A stretch of 43,094 bases of DNA from Candidatus Eiseniibacteriota bacterium (GTDB lineage Bacteria; Joyebacterota; Joyebacteria; Joyebacterales; Joyebacteraceae). Shown one piece after another: positions 23,388 to 32,687 of the stretch. The position numbers and the translations under genes are program-made. Positions within the stretch are counted from its first letter, which is position 1. The number at the start of each line of letters is the position of its first letter. The notes beneath the pieces were generated by a model that was given only the letters and a program-made list of their open reading frames with translations, made no database searches and had not been told where the DNA came from. The stretch lies in the NCBI GenBank assembly GCA_030595835.1, contig JAUVLG010000015.1, positions 1 to 43,094 of the forward strand, read 5' to 3'.

Positions 23388-24998
23388 ATGATGACGGGAA
23401 GGCATATGTCCAGAGCTGACGAGAGACTGAGTGCCGGCGCTTCCAGCGTCTCCGGCGTGTCCCGTGGTGCGGGAGCCGCGAGACCGCTCGGTGAGCTTCT
23501 GGCGCCGCTCGGTCTGCGTTTGAGCGGCGACGAAGCCGCTCTCGCCATCAGCTCCGTTGAGTACGACTCGCGCAGGGTGGAGGACGGTTCGCTCTTCGTA
23601 GCGGTTCGCGGTCTCACGACGGACGGACATCTCCATGTCGCCGAGGCGGCCCGTCGCGGAGCCGTCGCCGCGCTTGTCGAGGAGTTGACCGGCGCCGGGG
23701 AGATCACGGAGATCACCACGCGCGACACGCGGTCCGCACTCGGAGCCGTCGCGCACGAGTTCTACGGCCGTCCCTCTGAGAAGCTCCAGACGCACGCCAT
23801 CACCGGCACCAACGGCAAGACCACGACGTCGTATCTCCTCGATTCCATCCTGAGGGAGACGGGTCTTGCGACCGGTGTCGTCGGGACTCTGGGCTACAGG
23901 GTGGGTGACCGCGTCATAGAGGGCGGCATGACCAGCCCGGAGTCTCTCGATCTCGCGAGGCTTCTGTCCCTGATGGTGGACGAGGGCGTGGGGGCGGTGA
24001 CTATGGAGGTCAGCTCGCACGCACTGACGCTCAAGCGAACCGCCGGCGCGCGGTTCGACACCGCGGCCTTCACGAACCTCTCCAGAGACCACCTCGACTT
24101 CCACGGAACCCTCGCCGAGTATGCGGCGGCCAAGAAACTTCTCTTCGGGCAGCTCGCGGGCGCCGGGGGGAAGCAGGGGGCCACCGCGGTCATCAACACG
24201 GATGACGAGTACGGGAAGGAGCTTGCAGCCTACGTGAAGTCCACCGGTAGTCTCCGGCTCGTCACCTACGGCCGCTCCGGCGCCGATGTCACCGTGCGTG
24301 ACGCTTCCAGCACACCGGCCGGAACGAGGGCCACGTTCGATACACCGTCCGGGAGCTTCAGCACCGACCTGAAACTGATCTCCGAGTTCAACGTGATGAA
24401 CGCGCTCGCGGCCACCGCGATCGCATGCTCACAGGGCGTCCCGCTCGAGACGATAGGTGCGGGGCTCGCGCGTGTGGAGTGCGTCGAGGGCAGGCTTGAG
24501 ACCGTCGATGCAGGCCAGGACTTCACGATCGTCGTTGACTACGCGCACACGCCCGATGCGCTCGAAAAGACGATAGCCGCCGTCGGACAGCTGGTGACGG
24601 GCAGGATCATCACCGTCTTCGGGTGCGGAGGCGACCGCGACAGGGGAAAGCGTCCGATCATGGGCGAGATCGCCACGATGGGTTCCGACAGCGTCGTTGT
24701 GACGTCGGACAACCCGCGGACGGAGGACCCGGCGGCCATCATCGCTGAGATAGTAGCGGGGATCGAGTCGGGACGCGGGACCGCCGGGCTGGCGGTCATC
24801 GAGGACCGGGGCGAGGCCATCGCCCACGCTATCGGGACTGCCGGAACCGGAGACCTTGTTCTGATAGCGGGCAAGGGGCACGAGGACTACCAGATAGTGG
24901 GAACAACCAAGTCCCATTTCGATGACCGCGAGGCGGCCCGAGCGGCCGTCGTCGGGGAATCAGACAGAGGAACCGATGGAGAGGGTGCGATTGACTGA
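23388..24998 (+). CDS. murE: UDP-N-acetylmuramoyl-tripeptide synthetase MurE (meso-DAP-adding)
   Basis: A 536-residue cytoplasmic ligase that adds the third stem-peptide residue to UDP-MurNAc-L-Ala-D-Glu. It has the Mur N-terminal domain, P-loop GTNGKTTT near residue 140, central domain motifs (TNLSRDHLDFHGT) and the C-terminal domain. DNPR (SDNPRTEDP) is the motif that selects meso-diaminopimelate; lysine-adding enzymes differ there. The active-site lysine region (EYAAAKKLLF) is present, where one lysine is carbamylated in homologues. The start is uncertain: ATG 23388 has GGAG at 11 nt, ATG 23406 has AAGG at only 4 nt, and the track's TTG 23352 overlaps ftsI. In each case about 30-40 poorly conserved residues precede the domain. 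Confidence 0.95.
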   Translation: MMTGRHMSRADERLSAGASSVSGVSRGAGAARPLGELLAPLGLRLSGDEAALAISSVEYDSRRVEDGSLFVAVRGLTTDGHLHVAEAARRGAVAALVEELTGAGEITEITTRDTRSALGAVAHEFYGRPSEKLQTHAITGTNGKTTTSYLLDSILRETGLATGVVGTLGYRVGDRVIEGGMTSPESLDLARLLSLMVDEGVGAVTMEVSSHALTLKRTAGARFDTAAFTNLSRDHLDFHGTLAEYAAAKKLLFGQLAGAGGKQGATAVINTDDEYGKELAAYVKSTGSLRLVTYGRSGADVTVRDASSTPAGTRATFDTPSGSFSTDLKLISEFNVMNALAATAIACSQGVPLETIGAGLARVECVEGRLETVDAGQDFTIVVDYAHTPDALEKTIAAVGQLVTGRIITVFGCGGDRDRGKRPIMGEIATMGSDSVVVTSDNPRTEDPAAIIAEIVAGIESGRGTAGLAVIEDRGEAIAHAIGTAGTGDLVLIAGKGHEDYQIVGTTKSHFDDREAARAAVVGESDRGTDGEGAID

Positions 24999-26373
24999 CA
25001 TGGCGCAGGCGTTGAACATCCAGGCGGATGGAGCGGCCGGGGTCGAGGTGGTCGGCGTTTCGACCGACTCGAGAACGGTGCGACCCGGCGACCTCTTCTT
25101 CGCGATACGCGGTGACAACTTCGACGGACATGAGTACGTGGAAGACGCGTTCGCGAAGGGCGCCTGCGCGGCGGTGGTGTCGGAAGCGCGCGTGTCGAAG
25201 GGCGGTTCGGGCGACGGGCCGCGTCTGTTCGTTGCCGACACGGTGGACGCGCTGCTCCGGCTGTCCGGTTGGTACCGGGAGCGGTTCGAGGTGCCAGTCG
25301 TGGCCATAACGGGCAGCAATGGCAAGACGACGACGAAGGACATGGCCGCGTCTGTTCTCTCGAGGCATTACCGGACCGCGAAGACGCGGGGCAACTACAA
25401 CAATCACATCGGCGTGCCGATGACTCTCTTCGAGCTCACGAGCGAGCACGAGGCCGCCGTCGTCGAGATGGGTATGAACCACGTGGGCGAGATCGCGAGA
25501 CTCGCGGAGGCAGCCAGGCCCTCGGTTGGCGTCATCACGAACGTCGCCGAGGCTCACATGGAGACGATGCGCGACATCGATACGATCGCGTCTGCCAAGG
25601 CGGAACTTCTGGAAGCGCTTCCACCGGAGGGAACGGCGATTCTCAACTGGGACGACGAGCGGGTCAAGGCGCTCCGGGTACGCTGTCCCTCCAGCGTCAT
25701 CACGTTCGGGCTCTCACCGGACGCGGACGTCCGTGGCACGGACGTCGAGGCCTGCGCATCCGGCGTGAGTTTCGAGTTGGCCGACGGGGGCCGCGTCGAG
25801 CTGCCGGTCCCGGGCCGCCACAACGTAATGAACGCCCTGGCGGCGATAGCCGTGGGCAGGGCGATGGGAGTGTCCGACGAGGACGCAATCGCGGGCCTCG
25901 TGGAGTTCGAGATGAGCCCGATGCGGATGAGCACAGCAAGGGTCGGGACGTGGACCGTCATCAACGACGCCTACAACTGCAATCCGGGGTCGCTGGCGGT
26001 GGCGCTCGAGGTTCTCGTGGATGTGGCGGGAGAGGGAACGTCCGCTGCCGCGATAGGGGACATGCTCGAACTAGGGTCGATCAGTACACGAGCTCACCGT
26101 GAGGCCGGCGCGCGCGCCTCCGAACTGGGAGTCGACTGGCTGTACCTCTTCGGAACCGAGGTGGCGGCGCTCAAGGTCGGCGCGCTCGATGCGGGCATGC
26201 CGGCTTCACGGGTCAGGATCTTCGAAAGCAAAACCGCGCTCGTTGACACACTGAGAAAGGAACTCGACGAGTCTGCGGTTCTATTGGTGAAGGGGTCGCG
26301 CGGAATGCGTATGGAGGAAGTGATTGAGTTGCTGGCAGCGGAGGCGCCCGCCTCCAAGCCGGCCGGAGCTTAG
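24976..26373 (+). CDS. murF: UDP-N-acetylmuramoyl-tripeptide--D-alanyl-D-alanine ligase MurF
   Basis: A 465-residue cytoplasmic ligase that attaches D-Ala-D-Ala to complete the UDP-MurNAc pentapeptide. Domains: Mur N-terminal (DSRTVRPGDLFFAIRG), P-loop GSNGKTTTKD near residue 115, the NYNNHIGVP segment typical of MurF, and the C-terminal NDAYNCNPGSL motif. ATG 24976 has AGAGGA upstream and overlaps murE by 23 nt; the track's ATG 24922 would overlap by 77 nt. D-Ala-D-Ala must come from a ligase (Ddl) that is not in this window. mraY follows after 22 nt. Confidence 0.96.
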   Translation: MERVRLTDMAQALNIQADGAAGVEVVGVSTDSRTVRPGDLFFAIRGDNFDGHEYVEDAFAKGACAAVVSEARVSKGGSGDGPRLFVADTVDALLRLSGWYRERFEVPVVAITGSNGKTTTKDMAASVLSRHYRTAKTRGNYNNHIGVPMTLFELTSEHEAAVVEMGMNHVGEIARLAEAARPSVGVITNVAEAHMETMRDIDTIASAKAELLEALPPEGTAILNWDDERVKALRVRCPSSVITFGLSPDADVRGTDVEACASGVSFELADGGRVELPVPGRHNVMNALAAIAVGRAMGVSDEDAIAGLVEFEMSPMRMSTARVGTWTVINDAYNCNPGSLAVALEVLVDVAGEGTSAAAIGDMLELGSISTRAHREAGARASELGVDWLYLFGTEVAALKVGALDAGMPASRVRIFESKTALVDTLRKELDESAVLLVKGSRGMRMEEVIELLAAEAPASKPAGA

Positions 26374-26395
26374 GCTCCCCATCGGAAGGGCTGTC

Positions 26396-27478
26396 ATGTT
26401 TTACCATCTCCTATACCCCCTAAGGGACCTCGTTTCTGCCTTCAATATCTTCCGGTATATTACCTTCCGATCGGCGTACGCGGCGGTGACAGCCCTGCTC
26501 ATAAGCTTCCTCCTCGGCCCCCTCTTCATTCGCATGCTCAAGAGGCGCCAGCTCACGGAAGGCGTCAGAGAATACACGCCGGAGTCACACGCGGCCAAGG
26601 CCGGGACCCCGACGATGGGCGGCCTGCTCATCCTCGTGGCGACACTGGTCCCGACGCTTCTCTGGGCACGTCTCGACAACGATTTCGTCTGGCTGATGGT
26701 CTTCGCAACCCTCTGGCTCGGCGCCGTTGGGTTCGCCGACGATTACCTCAAGGTTGTCAAGAAGCGAAGGAAGGGCCTCGTGGCCCGCTACAAGCTGGCC
26801 GGACAACTGGGTCTTGGGCTCATCATAGGGCTCTACGTCTACCATACGCACCTGAACGGCCTCTCCACGGACATCGAGGTGCCCTTCTTCAAGGACGCCG
26901 TCATCTCGCTCGGCGCCGCCTATGTGCTCTTCGTGATGGTGGTCATCACCGCGAGCTCGAATGCGGTCAACCTCACCGACGGTCTCGACGGGCTCGCGAT
27001 AGGGTTGATCATCTTCTGCGCGCTGGCCTTCGCGGCCATGAGCTACGTGACCGGACACGTCAGGTTCAGCGACTACCTCAATATCCCGTACATCGCGGGC
27101 ACGGGTGAGCTGACGGTCTTCTGCTCCGCTCTGATCGGGGCGGGGTTGGGGTTCCTCTGGTTCAACTCGCACCCGGCGGATGTCTTCATGGGCGACACGG
27201 GGTCGCTCGCGGTCGGGGGCGCACTGGGGACGCTCGCGATCCTCATCAGGAAAGAGATATGGCTGATCATCGTCGGTGGCGTCTTTGTGCTCATCGCCGC
27301 CTCCGTGATCATCCAGATAGCGTCGTTCAAACTCCGGGGCAAGCGCGTGTTCCTAATGGCGCCGCTTCACCATCACTTCCAGAAGAAGGGGTGGCCGGAG
27401 AGCAAGGTGGTCATCCGCTTCTGGATCGTCGGAGCGCTCTTCACACTGGTCGCGCTCTCGACGCTCAAACTTCAGTGA
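26396..27478 (+). CDS. mraY: phospho-N-acetylmuramoyl-pentapeptide transferase MraY
   Basis: A 360-residue, ten-helix inner-membrane enzyme, exactly the usual length, that transfers phospho-MurNAc-pentapeptide to undecaprenyl phosphate to make lipid I. Diagnostic motifs: GTPTMGG near residue 70, GFADDYLK (the catalytic DD pair), NAVNLTDGLDGLA, and the MAPLHHHFQKKGW loop near the C-terminus. ATG 26396 has GGAAGGG 6 nt upstream; the track's earlier start adds 24 residues from inside murF. A gap of 70 nt to murD contains no recognisable gene. Confidence 0.97.
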   Translation: MFYHLLYPLRDLVSAFNIFRYITFRSAYAAVTALLISFLLGPLFIRMLKRRQLTEGVREYTPESHAAKAGTPTMGGLLILVATLVPTLLWARLDNDFVWLMVFATLWLGAVGFADDYLKVVKKRRKGLVARYKLAGQLGLGLIIGLYVYHTHLNGLSTDIEVPFFKDAVISLGAAYVLFVMVVITASSNAVNLTDGLDGLAIGLIIFCALAFAAMSYVTGHVRFSDYLNIPYIAGTGELTVFCSALIGAGLGFLWFNSHPADVFMGDTGSLAVGGALGTLAILIRKEIWLIIVGGVFVLIAASVIIQIASFKLRGKRVFLMAPLHHHFQKKGWPESKVVIRFWIVGALFTLVALSTLKLQ

Positions 27479-27548
27479 CAGGTGGGTCTCATGAAGACCG
27501 GATGGGCGGACGAGAAGCAGCGGAAACCGAACACGAAGGGAAGGGCAC

Positions 27549-28952
27549 TTGGGCGGTCCAGCATCACAGGAACTGCGCTCGCAGAGAGTTCTGGTGGTCG
27601 GACTGGCGCGGAGCGGAGTGGCGGCCGTGGAACTTCTGCTGCGCTCAGGCGCGTCGGTCGTGGCGACAGACCTGCGCAGCGCGGACGAGCTAGGAGTCGA
27701 TTCGCTCGGCTGGTGCGACAGAGGAGTGGAGCTTAGGCTCGGCGACCAGACGGCGGACATGCTTACCGGCATAGATCTGGTCGTCCTCAGTCCCGGCGTT
27801 CCGTTGGATTCGCCGCTTCCGAGGGCTGCGCGGGATCGCAACGTTCGAACAATAGGAGAGCTCGAGCTCGCATACGGGGCATCGAGTGGAAGGTGGCTGG
27901 CGGTGACCGGAACGAACGGCAAGACGACGACAACGGCCCTTCTCGGGGAGCTTGTGAAGACGACGGGCAGGACCGTTGCCGTTGCCGGGAACATAGGGGT
28001 CGCCCTCTCGGGTGAGGTGGAGGCCGTGCCGGCGGACGGGTTTGTCGTGGCCGAGGTCTCGAGCTTCCAACTGGACACGATCGAGAGTTTCGAGCCCTAC
28101 GTAGGAGTTCTTCTGAACATAACCGAGGACCACCTCGACAGGTATGAGTCGTTCAGCGCCTACGGGAGATCGAAGGCGCGCGTGTTCGAGAATCAGAGCG
28201 CTTCGGATTTCGCCGTACTCAACTTCGACGATCCGCGCGTGGCGGCGCTCGAGGCCGACCTGGCTGCCACGGTCATCCCCGTGAGTGCCGAACGCGAGGT
28301 CAGACACGGCGTCTTCCTGCGTGGCGACACGATCGTCTCACAGGTGGGTGGCAAAGAGCGGGAGATCGTCGCTGCCGGCGACGTGGGAATTCCTGGGCCT
28401 CACAATCTCTCCAACGCGCTGGCGGCAACGGCCGCCGCCGTCGCGGTCGGCGTAGCACCTGCAGACGTGGCGCGCGTACTCACAGGTTTCAGGTCTCTTG
28501 AGCATCGGCTCGAGGAAGTGGGCGAGATCGACGGTGCGCTTTACGTCAACGACTCGAAGGCCACGAATGTCGACTCCGTGAGCTTCGCGCTCCGGAGCTT
28601 CGACGCCCCGATCGTTCTCATAGCCGGCGGGAAGGACAAGGGCACGGACTATTCGTCGCTCCGCGGGCTCCTGGTCGAGCGGGTCAGGCGCCTCGTTCTG
28701 ATAGGAGAGGCGGCCGAGAAGATGGAGCGGACCTTCGAGGGCGCGGTGCCCGTCGAACGCGCCGCGTCGCTTGGCGAGGCCGTGCGGGCCGCGCACAGAG
28801 CGGCGGCGCCGGGCGACGTGGTACTTCTGTCGCCGGCATGCGCGAGCTTCGACATGTTCGACGATTTCGAGGACCGGGGACGGCAATTCAAGGATCTTGT
28901 CGCGGCGCTGGATCGGCGGGAGCGCGGGTCCGCCGGGGGAGGTGGGCAGTGA
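27549..28952 (+). CDS. murD: UDP-N-acetylmuramoyl-L-alanine--D-glutamate ligase MurD
   Basis: A 467-residue cytoplasmic ligase for the second stem-peptide residue. The N-terminal Rossmann domain (RVLVVGLARSGVAAVELL), P-loop GTNGKTTTT near 117, NITEDHLDRY, the GPHNLSNALAA segment and C-terminal NDSKATN and GGKDKG motifs are all MurD-like. The start is TTG 27549; no other start codon lies in frame upstream before a stop, and GAAGGG precedes it. Its stop overlaps the ftsW start as GTGA. The C-terminus is Arg/Gly-rich. Confidence 0.96.
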   Translation: MGGPASQELRSQRVLVVGLARSGVAAVELLLRSGASVVATDLRSADELGVDSLGWCDRGVELRLGDQTADMLTGIDLVVLSPGVPLDSPLPRAARDRNVRTIGELELAYGASSGRWLAVTGTNGKTTTTALLGELVKTTGRTVAVAGNIGVALSGEVEAVPADGFVVAEVSSFQLDTIESFEPYVGVLLNITEDHLDRYESFSAYGRSKARVFENQSASDFAVLNFDDPRVAALEADLAATVIPVSAEREVRHGVFLRGDTIVSQVGGKEREIVAAGDVGIPGPHNLSNALAATAAAVAVGVAPADVARVLTGFRSLEHRLEEVGEIDGALYVNDSKATNVDSVSFALRSFDAPIVLIAGGKDKGTDYSSLRGLLVERVRRLVLIGEAAEKMERTFEGAVPVERAASLGEAVRAAHRAAAPGDVVLLSPACASFDMFDDFEDRGRQFKDLVAALDRRERGSAGGGGQ

Positions 28953-30121
28953 GAGGGAACCTACGCTGCGATTGGGCGCTGGTCTGGACGACGCTGCTTC
29001 TGATCCTCGTCGGGATGCTCACGGTCTACACGGCGAGCGTCCATGTCGCCGAGCACAGCTTCGGCGGCAGCTACGTCTTCCTGAAGAAGAACGCGGTCCG
29101 CGCCCTGTTTGGATTGGCCGCAATGGCGTTCGCGTACGCCTTCGACTACAGGTCCTACCGCAAGCATGCGAAGAAGGCGATTCTGCTGGTCATAGTGCTT
29201 CTGGTGGCGACGCTGCTCTTCGGGCGGACCGTGCGCGGCATGCGCGGTTTCCTCCTGATGTTCCAGCCCAGCGAGGTGGCGAAGCTCGTTCTCGTCATCT
29301 ATCTGGCCGATGTGCTCGCGCGCAGGAAGGACGAACTCGGGAGCTTCGTCCACGGGCTTCTTCCCAGGCTGGGGCTCGTGGGAGGCGTGGTCGGGCTGAT
29401 ACTACTTCAGCCCGACTTCGGGAGCGCGATCGCGGTCGTGATCCTCTCTCTCGTGTTGTTGTTTCTCGGGGGCGCCAAGCTGTCGCACATCGGCGCTCTG
29501 GGCGCGGCCGCAGTCCCGGGTGTTGTCCTCGCGGTGAAGTACGTGCCTCACATCGCGAAGAGATGGTCCGTCTGGTGCTCTACCTACGACCTTTCGCTTA
29601 CGGGAGTCGACACCCAGGGCGCCGGATACCAGATCTTCCAGTCGCTCGTGGCGCTCGGGTCCGGCGGTCTGTGGGGGAGGGGAATAGGGGGAAGCTATCA
29701 GCGCGCGTTCATCCCGGATCCTTACACCGATTTCGCCTTCTCCATCTGGGGTGAGGAGGTCGGGTTCTTAGGTACGTTCGGGCTCGTGTGCGTGCTCGCC
29801 TTCTTCCTGTTGCGTGGGCTTCGGATAGCGAAGCGGGCGCCGGACCGCTACGGCCAGATCCTCGCGGCCGGACTGACGGCGATGGTGACCGTCTACGCCG
29901 CCATCAACATCGGGGTGGCGACCGCGCTCATCCCGACGACGGGGTTGCCGCTTCCGTTCATCAGTTACGGTGGTTCGTCGCTCATCATCAACATGGTCGC
30001 GGTGGGCATTCTCTTGAATCTGTCCAGGCGCCCCGCGCCGATGAGAGCCACGCGGGTAATGCCTTCAGAGTTGGCCGGACGATGGGAAACTGTGAAAGCC
30101 TGCAAAGGGAAGAGGTCGTGA
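28949..30121 (+). CDS. ftsW: septal peptidoglycan glycosyltransferase FtsW
   Basis: A 390-residue SEDS-family polymerase with about ten membrane helices that extends glycan strands from lipid II at the septum. Family marks: FQPSEVAKLVLVIYLAD, LLQPDFGSA, the extracytoplasmic YQIFQSLVALGSGGLWGRGIG segment, and the end motif PTTGLPLPFISYGGSSL. The aspartate in LLQPDFG corresponds to the catalytic residue in RodA/FtsW studies. GTG 28949 overlaps the murD stop (GTGA) and has GGGAGG upstream; the track start lies inside murD. It pairs with FtsI, and again overlaps the next gene by GTGA. Confidence 0.96.
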   Translation: MRGNLRCDWALVWTTLLLILVGMLTVYTASVHVAEHSFGGSYVFLKKNAVRALFGLAAMAFAYAFDYRSYRKHAKKAILLVIVLLVATLLFGRTVRGMRGFLLMFQPSEVAKLVLVIYLADVLARRKDELGSFVHGLLPRLGLVGGVVGLILLQPDFGSAIAVVILSLVLLFLGGAKLSHIGALGAAAVPGVVLAVKYVPHIAKRWSVWCSTYDLSLTGVDTQGAGYQIFQSLVALGSGGLWGRGIGGSYQRAFIPDPYTDFAFSIWGEEVGFLGTFGLVCVLAFFLLRGLRIAKRAPDRYGQILAAGLTAMVTVYAAINIGVATALIPTTGLPLPFISYGGSSLIINMVAVGILLNLSRRPAPMRATRVMPSELAGRWETVKACKGKRS

Positions 30122-31293
30122 GAGTGATGATAGCCGGAGGCGGCACGGGGGGGCACATCAGCCCAGGCATAGCCATCGCCGATGCGCTGGAGCGCTCGGC
30201 CCCGGGTATTGAGGTGTTCTTCATGGGGCGGAGAAACTCCATAGAGGAGCGGCTCGTCGGCCGCACGGGGCGTGAGTTCGTGGCCGTACCGTCCATGGGA
30301 CTCAGGCGTAGTATCGACATCAGAAACGTCGCGATGCCGTTCGTGGTGGTCGCCGGATTCGCTCGCGCGTTGGGTGTTCTCGCGGCGAGGCGTCCCGCGG
30401 CGGCGGTCGGCACCGGTGGTTTCGTCAGCATGCCGCCCGTCCTCGCGGCTCGGGCTCTACGGATACCCGTGGTTCTCCAGGAGCAGAACTCCTATCCAGG
30501 GCTCGCGACGCGCGTGCTCTCGCGGTCGGCCTCTTCTGTTCACACGAGCTTCGAGGAGACGGCGGCGCACCTGCCGTGCGCGAGAGAGGTGGTGCTGTCC
30601 GGCAACCCCGTGAGGAGCGAGTTCGAGGTCACTGACCGCGCGGAGTCAAGGATCAGACTCGGCCTCGATCCGGAGGGTGCCGTGGTTCTGCTCGTCGGCG
30701 GCAGCGGAGGCGCGCGGCGGATCAACGACGCCGTGGCGAGCGCGGCCGGAAGAATCGCAGGGATGGGTGTCCAGCTCGTGGTTCAGACGGGCACCGCTGA
30801 CGTTGACAAGGTGAGAGCGGCCGTGGCCGAGGCTGGTGTGAGGGCGATCGTGGAGCCCTTCTTCGACGATATGGCCACCGCCTACGCGGCGAGCGACCTG
30901 GTCGTATCGCGGTCGGGCGCGACGGCCATTGCTGAGATCGAGATAGTAGGAAGGCCCTCGCTTCTCGTCCCGTACCCGTACGCGACCGAGGGTCACCAGA
31001 TGAAGAACGCGCGCGCCGTGGAGAAGGAAGGCGCCGCGGTGGTCGTACCCGATGACGAACTGAGCGGCGAGAGACTCGCCGATGAGATCTCGGAGTTGTT
31101 GAAAGATTCGGCGCGGTTGGCACTCATGGCCCAGAGGGCCAGGGCGCTCGCGCGGCCCGACGCGGCTGAGCGGGTTGCAGAGACTGTCCTGGCCCTCACT
31201 CGACGGGGGAGCGCCACGGAAGCGCCCGGTCGTGGCAGTGACGTCGGCGGCGGCGCCGGTGAGGACGCGACAGACGAGGGAGACGAGCGGTGA
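30118..31293 (+). CDS. murG: undecaprenyldiphospho-muramoylpentapeptide beta-N-acetylglucosaminyltransferase MurG
   Basis: A 391-residue peripheral membrane glycosyltransferase (GT28) that converts lipid I to lipid II using UDP-GlcNAc. The N-terminal G-loop GGGTGGHISPG, VGTGGFVSMP, LQEQNSYPG, the VGGSGGARRIND loop and SRSGATAIAEIEIVGRPSLLVPYP are all classic MurG motifs. GTG 30118 overlaps the ftsW stop (GTGA); GTG 30124 and ATG 30127 are alternatives only two or three codons in. The last 35 residues are a Gly/Asp/Glu-rich tail beyond the usual MurG end. The track ORF begins far inside ftsW. Confidence 0.96.
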   Translation: MRVMIAGGGTGGHISPGIAIADALERSAPGIEVFFMGRRNSIEERLVGRTGREFVAVPSMGLRRSIDIRNVAMPFVVVAGFARALGVLAARRPAAAVGTGGFVSMPPVLAARALRIPVVLQEQNSYPGLATRVLSRSASSVHTSFEETAAHLPCAREVVLSGNPVRSEFEVTDRAESRIRLGLDPEGAVVLLVGGSGGARRINDAVASAAGRIAGMGVQLVVQTGTADVDKVRAAVAEAGVRAIVEPFFDDMATAYAASDLVVSRSGATAIAEIEIVGRPSLLVPYPYATEGHQMKNARAVEKEGAAVVVPDDELSGERLADEISELLKDSARLALMAQRARALARPDAAERVAETVLALTRRGSATEAPGRGSDVGGGAGEDATDEGDER

Positions 31294-32687
31294 CGATGTT
31301 TGGACGTGTGAAGCACGCGCACTTCATTGGGATAGGTGGAGCCGGGATGAGCGGCATCGCCGAGGTCCTCCTCAACTTGCACTACGTCGTGTCGGGTTCC
31401 GACCTCAAGCGCAGCGAAACGACCGACCGGCTGATCTCGCTTGGCGCCCGCGTCAGCTACGGCCACGACGCCGCCAACATCAAGGGCGCGGACGTTGTCG
31501 TCGTGTCGACGGCGGTGTTGCAGGACAACCCGGAGATACTGGCGGCGCGCGAACAACTCGTTCCGGTCATTCCCAGGGTGGAGATGCTGGCCGAACTCAT
31601 GCGGATGAAGTTCTCGGTCGCCGTCGGAGGGACGCACGGCAAGACGACGACGACGTCGCTCATCTCCGCCGTGCTGTCGACTGGAGGGCTCGACCCGACG
31701 GTCGTCGTCGGCGGGAAGATAAGCTCGCTGGGGACGGGGGGCCGGCTGGGCGCCAGCGAGTACATGGTCGCCGAGGCGGACGAGAGCGACGGGTCGTTCC
31801 TGAAGCTCTCGCCGACACTGGCGGTCGTCACCACGGTTGATGAGGAGCACCTCGACTACTACGAGGGGTTGGATGAGATAAAGAGCGCGTTCATTCGATT
31901 CGCCAACAGTGTGCCGTTCTACGGCTGCTCGATAGTCTGTCTCGACGAGCACAACATCCAGTCGATCATGGGTGACATCGAGCGGCGGGTCATCACCTAC
32001 GGGCTGGCGAGCCAGGCGGACGTGCAGGCGGTTGGCATCGAGGCGTCCGGCGAGCGGACGGCCTTCAGCATTGTCGCGGGAGGTGAGGATCTCGGCCGGC
32101 TGGAGATAACCATGCCGGGGTTGCACAACGTCTACAACTCGGTCGCCGCTGTGGCGGTCGGTCTGGAACTCGGCGTGTCCTTCGAAGACATCGCCGAGGC
32201 CCTCGGGAGCTTCGAGGGGATATCACGGAGGTTCGATGTAAGGGGGGAGGCCAGCAATGTGCTTGTTCTGGATGACTACGGACACCACCCGGTCGAGGTC
32301 AGAACGACGCTCTCAGCAGCAGCGTCCCGCTGGAATCGCAGACTCGTCGTCCTGTTCCAGCCCCACAGATATACGCGCACGCAGAAGCTGCTTGAGGAGT
32401 TCGGACGGAGCTTCTACGACGCAACCGTCCTCCTCGTAGCCGGCATCTACGCCGCGAGCGAGGAGCCGATTCCCGGAGTGAGTGGCGCCAGTATCGTCGA
32501 GGCGGTCCGCAGGTACGGCCACCACGACGCGGACTACGTGGAGGAGCTTGACGCGCTCTACGAGCGTGCGATGACCGTGATCCGCCCGGGCGACGTGGTC
32601 GTGACGCTCGGCGCGGGCGACATCTACAAGGTTGGCGAGCGAATCCTTGCAAGCCTCCGCGAGAGGGAATCCCTGGAGGACGCTTGA
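31290..32687 (+). CDS. murC: UDP-N-acetylmuramate--L-alanine ligase MurC
   Basis: A 465-residue cytoplasmic ligase that adds the first amino acid of the stem peptide. Motifs: HFIGIGGAGMSGIAEVL (N-terminal nucleotide-sugar domain), P-loop GTHGKTTTTSL near residue 112, EADESDGSFL, HNVYNSVAAVAV and the C-terminal DDYGHHPVEV and FQPHRYTRT. GTG 31290 overlaps the murG stop as GTGA and has GGGAG 6 nt upstream, so it is preferred over ATG 31296. It ends by overlapping murB as TTGA. Confidence 0.97.
   Translation: MTMFGRVKHAHFIGIGGAGMSGIAEVLLNLHYVVSGSDLKRSETTDRLISLGARVSYGHDAANIKGADVVVVSTAVLQDNPEILAAREQLVPVIPRVEMLAELMRMKFSVAVGGTHGKTTTTSLISAVLSTGGLDPTVVVGGKISSLGTGGRLGASEYMVAEADESDGSFLKLSPTLAVVTTVDEEHLDYYEGLDEIKSAFIRFANSVPFYGCSIVCLDEHNIQSIMGDIERRVITYGLASQADVQAVGIEASGERTAFSIVAGGEDLGRLEITMPGLHNVYNSVAAVAVGLELGVSFEDIAEALGSFEGISRRFDVRGEASNVLVLDDYGHHPVEVRTTLSAAASRWNRRLVVLFQPHRYTRTQKLLEEFGRSFYDATVLLVAGIYAASEEPIPGVSGASIVEAVRRYGHHDADYVEELDALYERAMTVIRPGDVVVTLGAGDIYKVGERILASLRERESLEDA

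Noticed and set aside
27482-27736. 84-aa ORF between mraY and murD
   Set aside because: Most of it overlaps murD in another frame; composition is Arg/Gly-rich and there is no recognisable motif.
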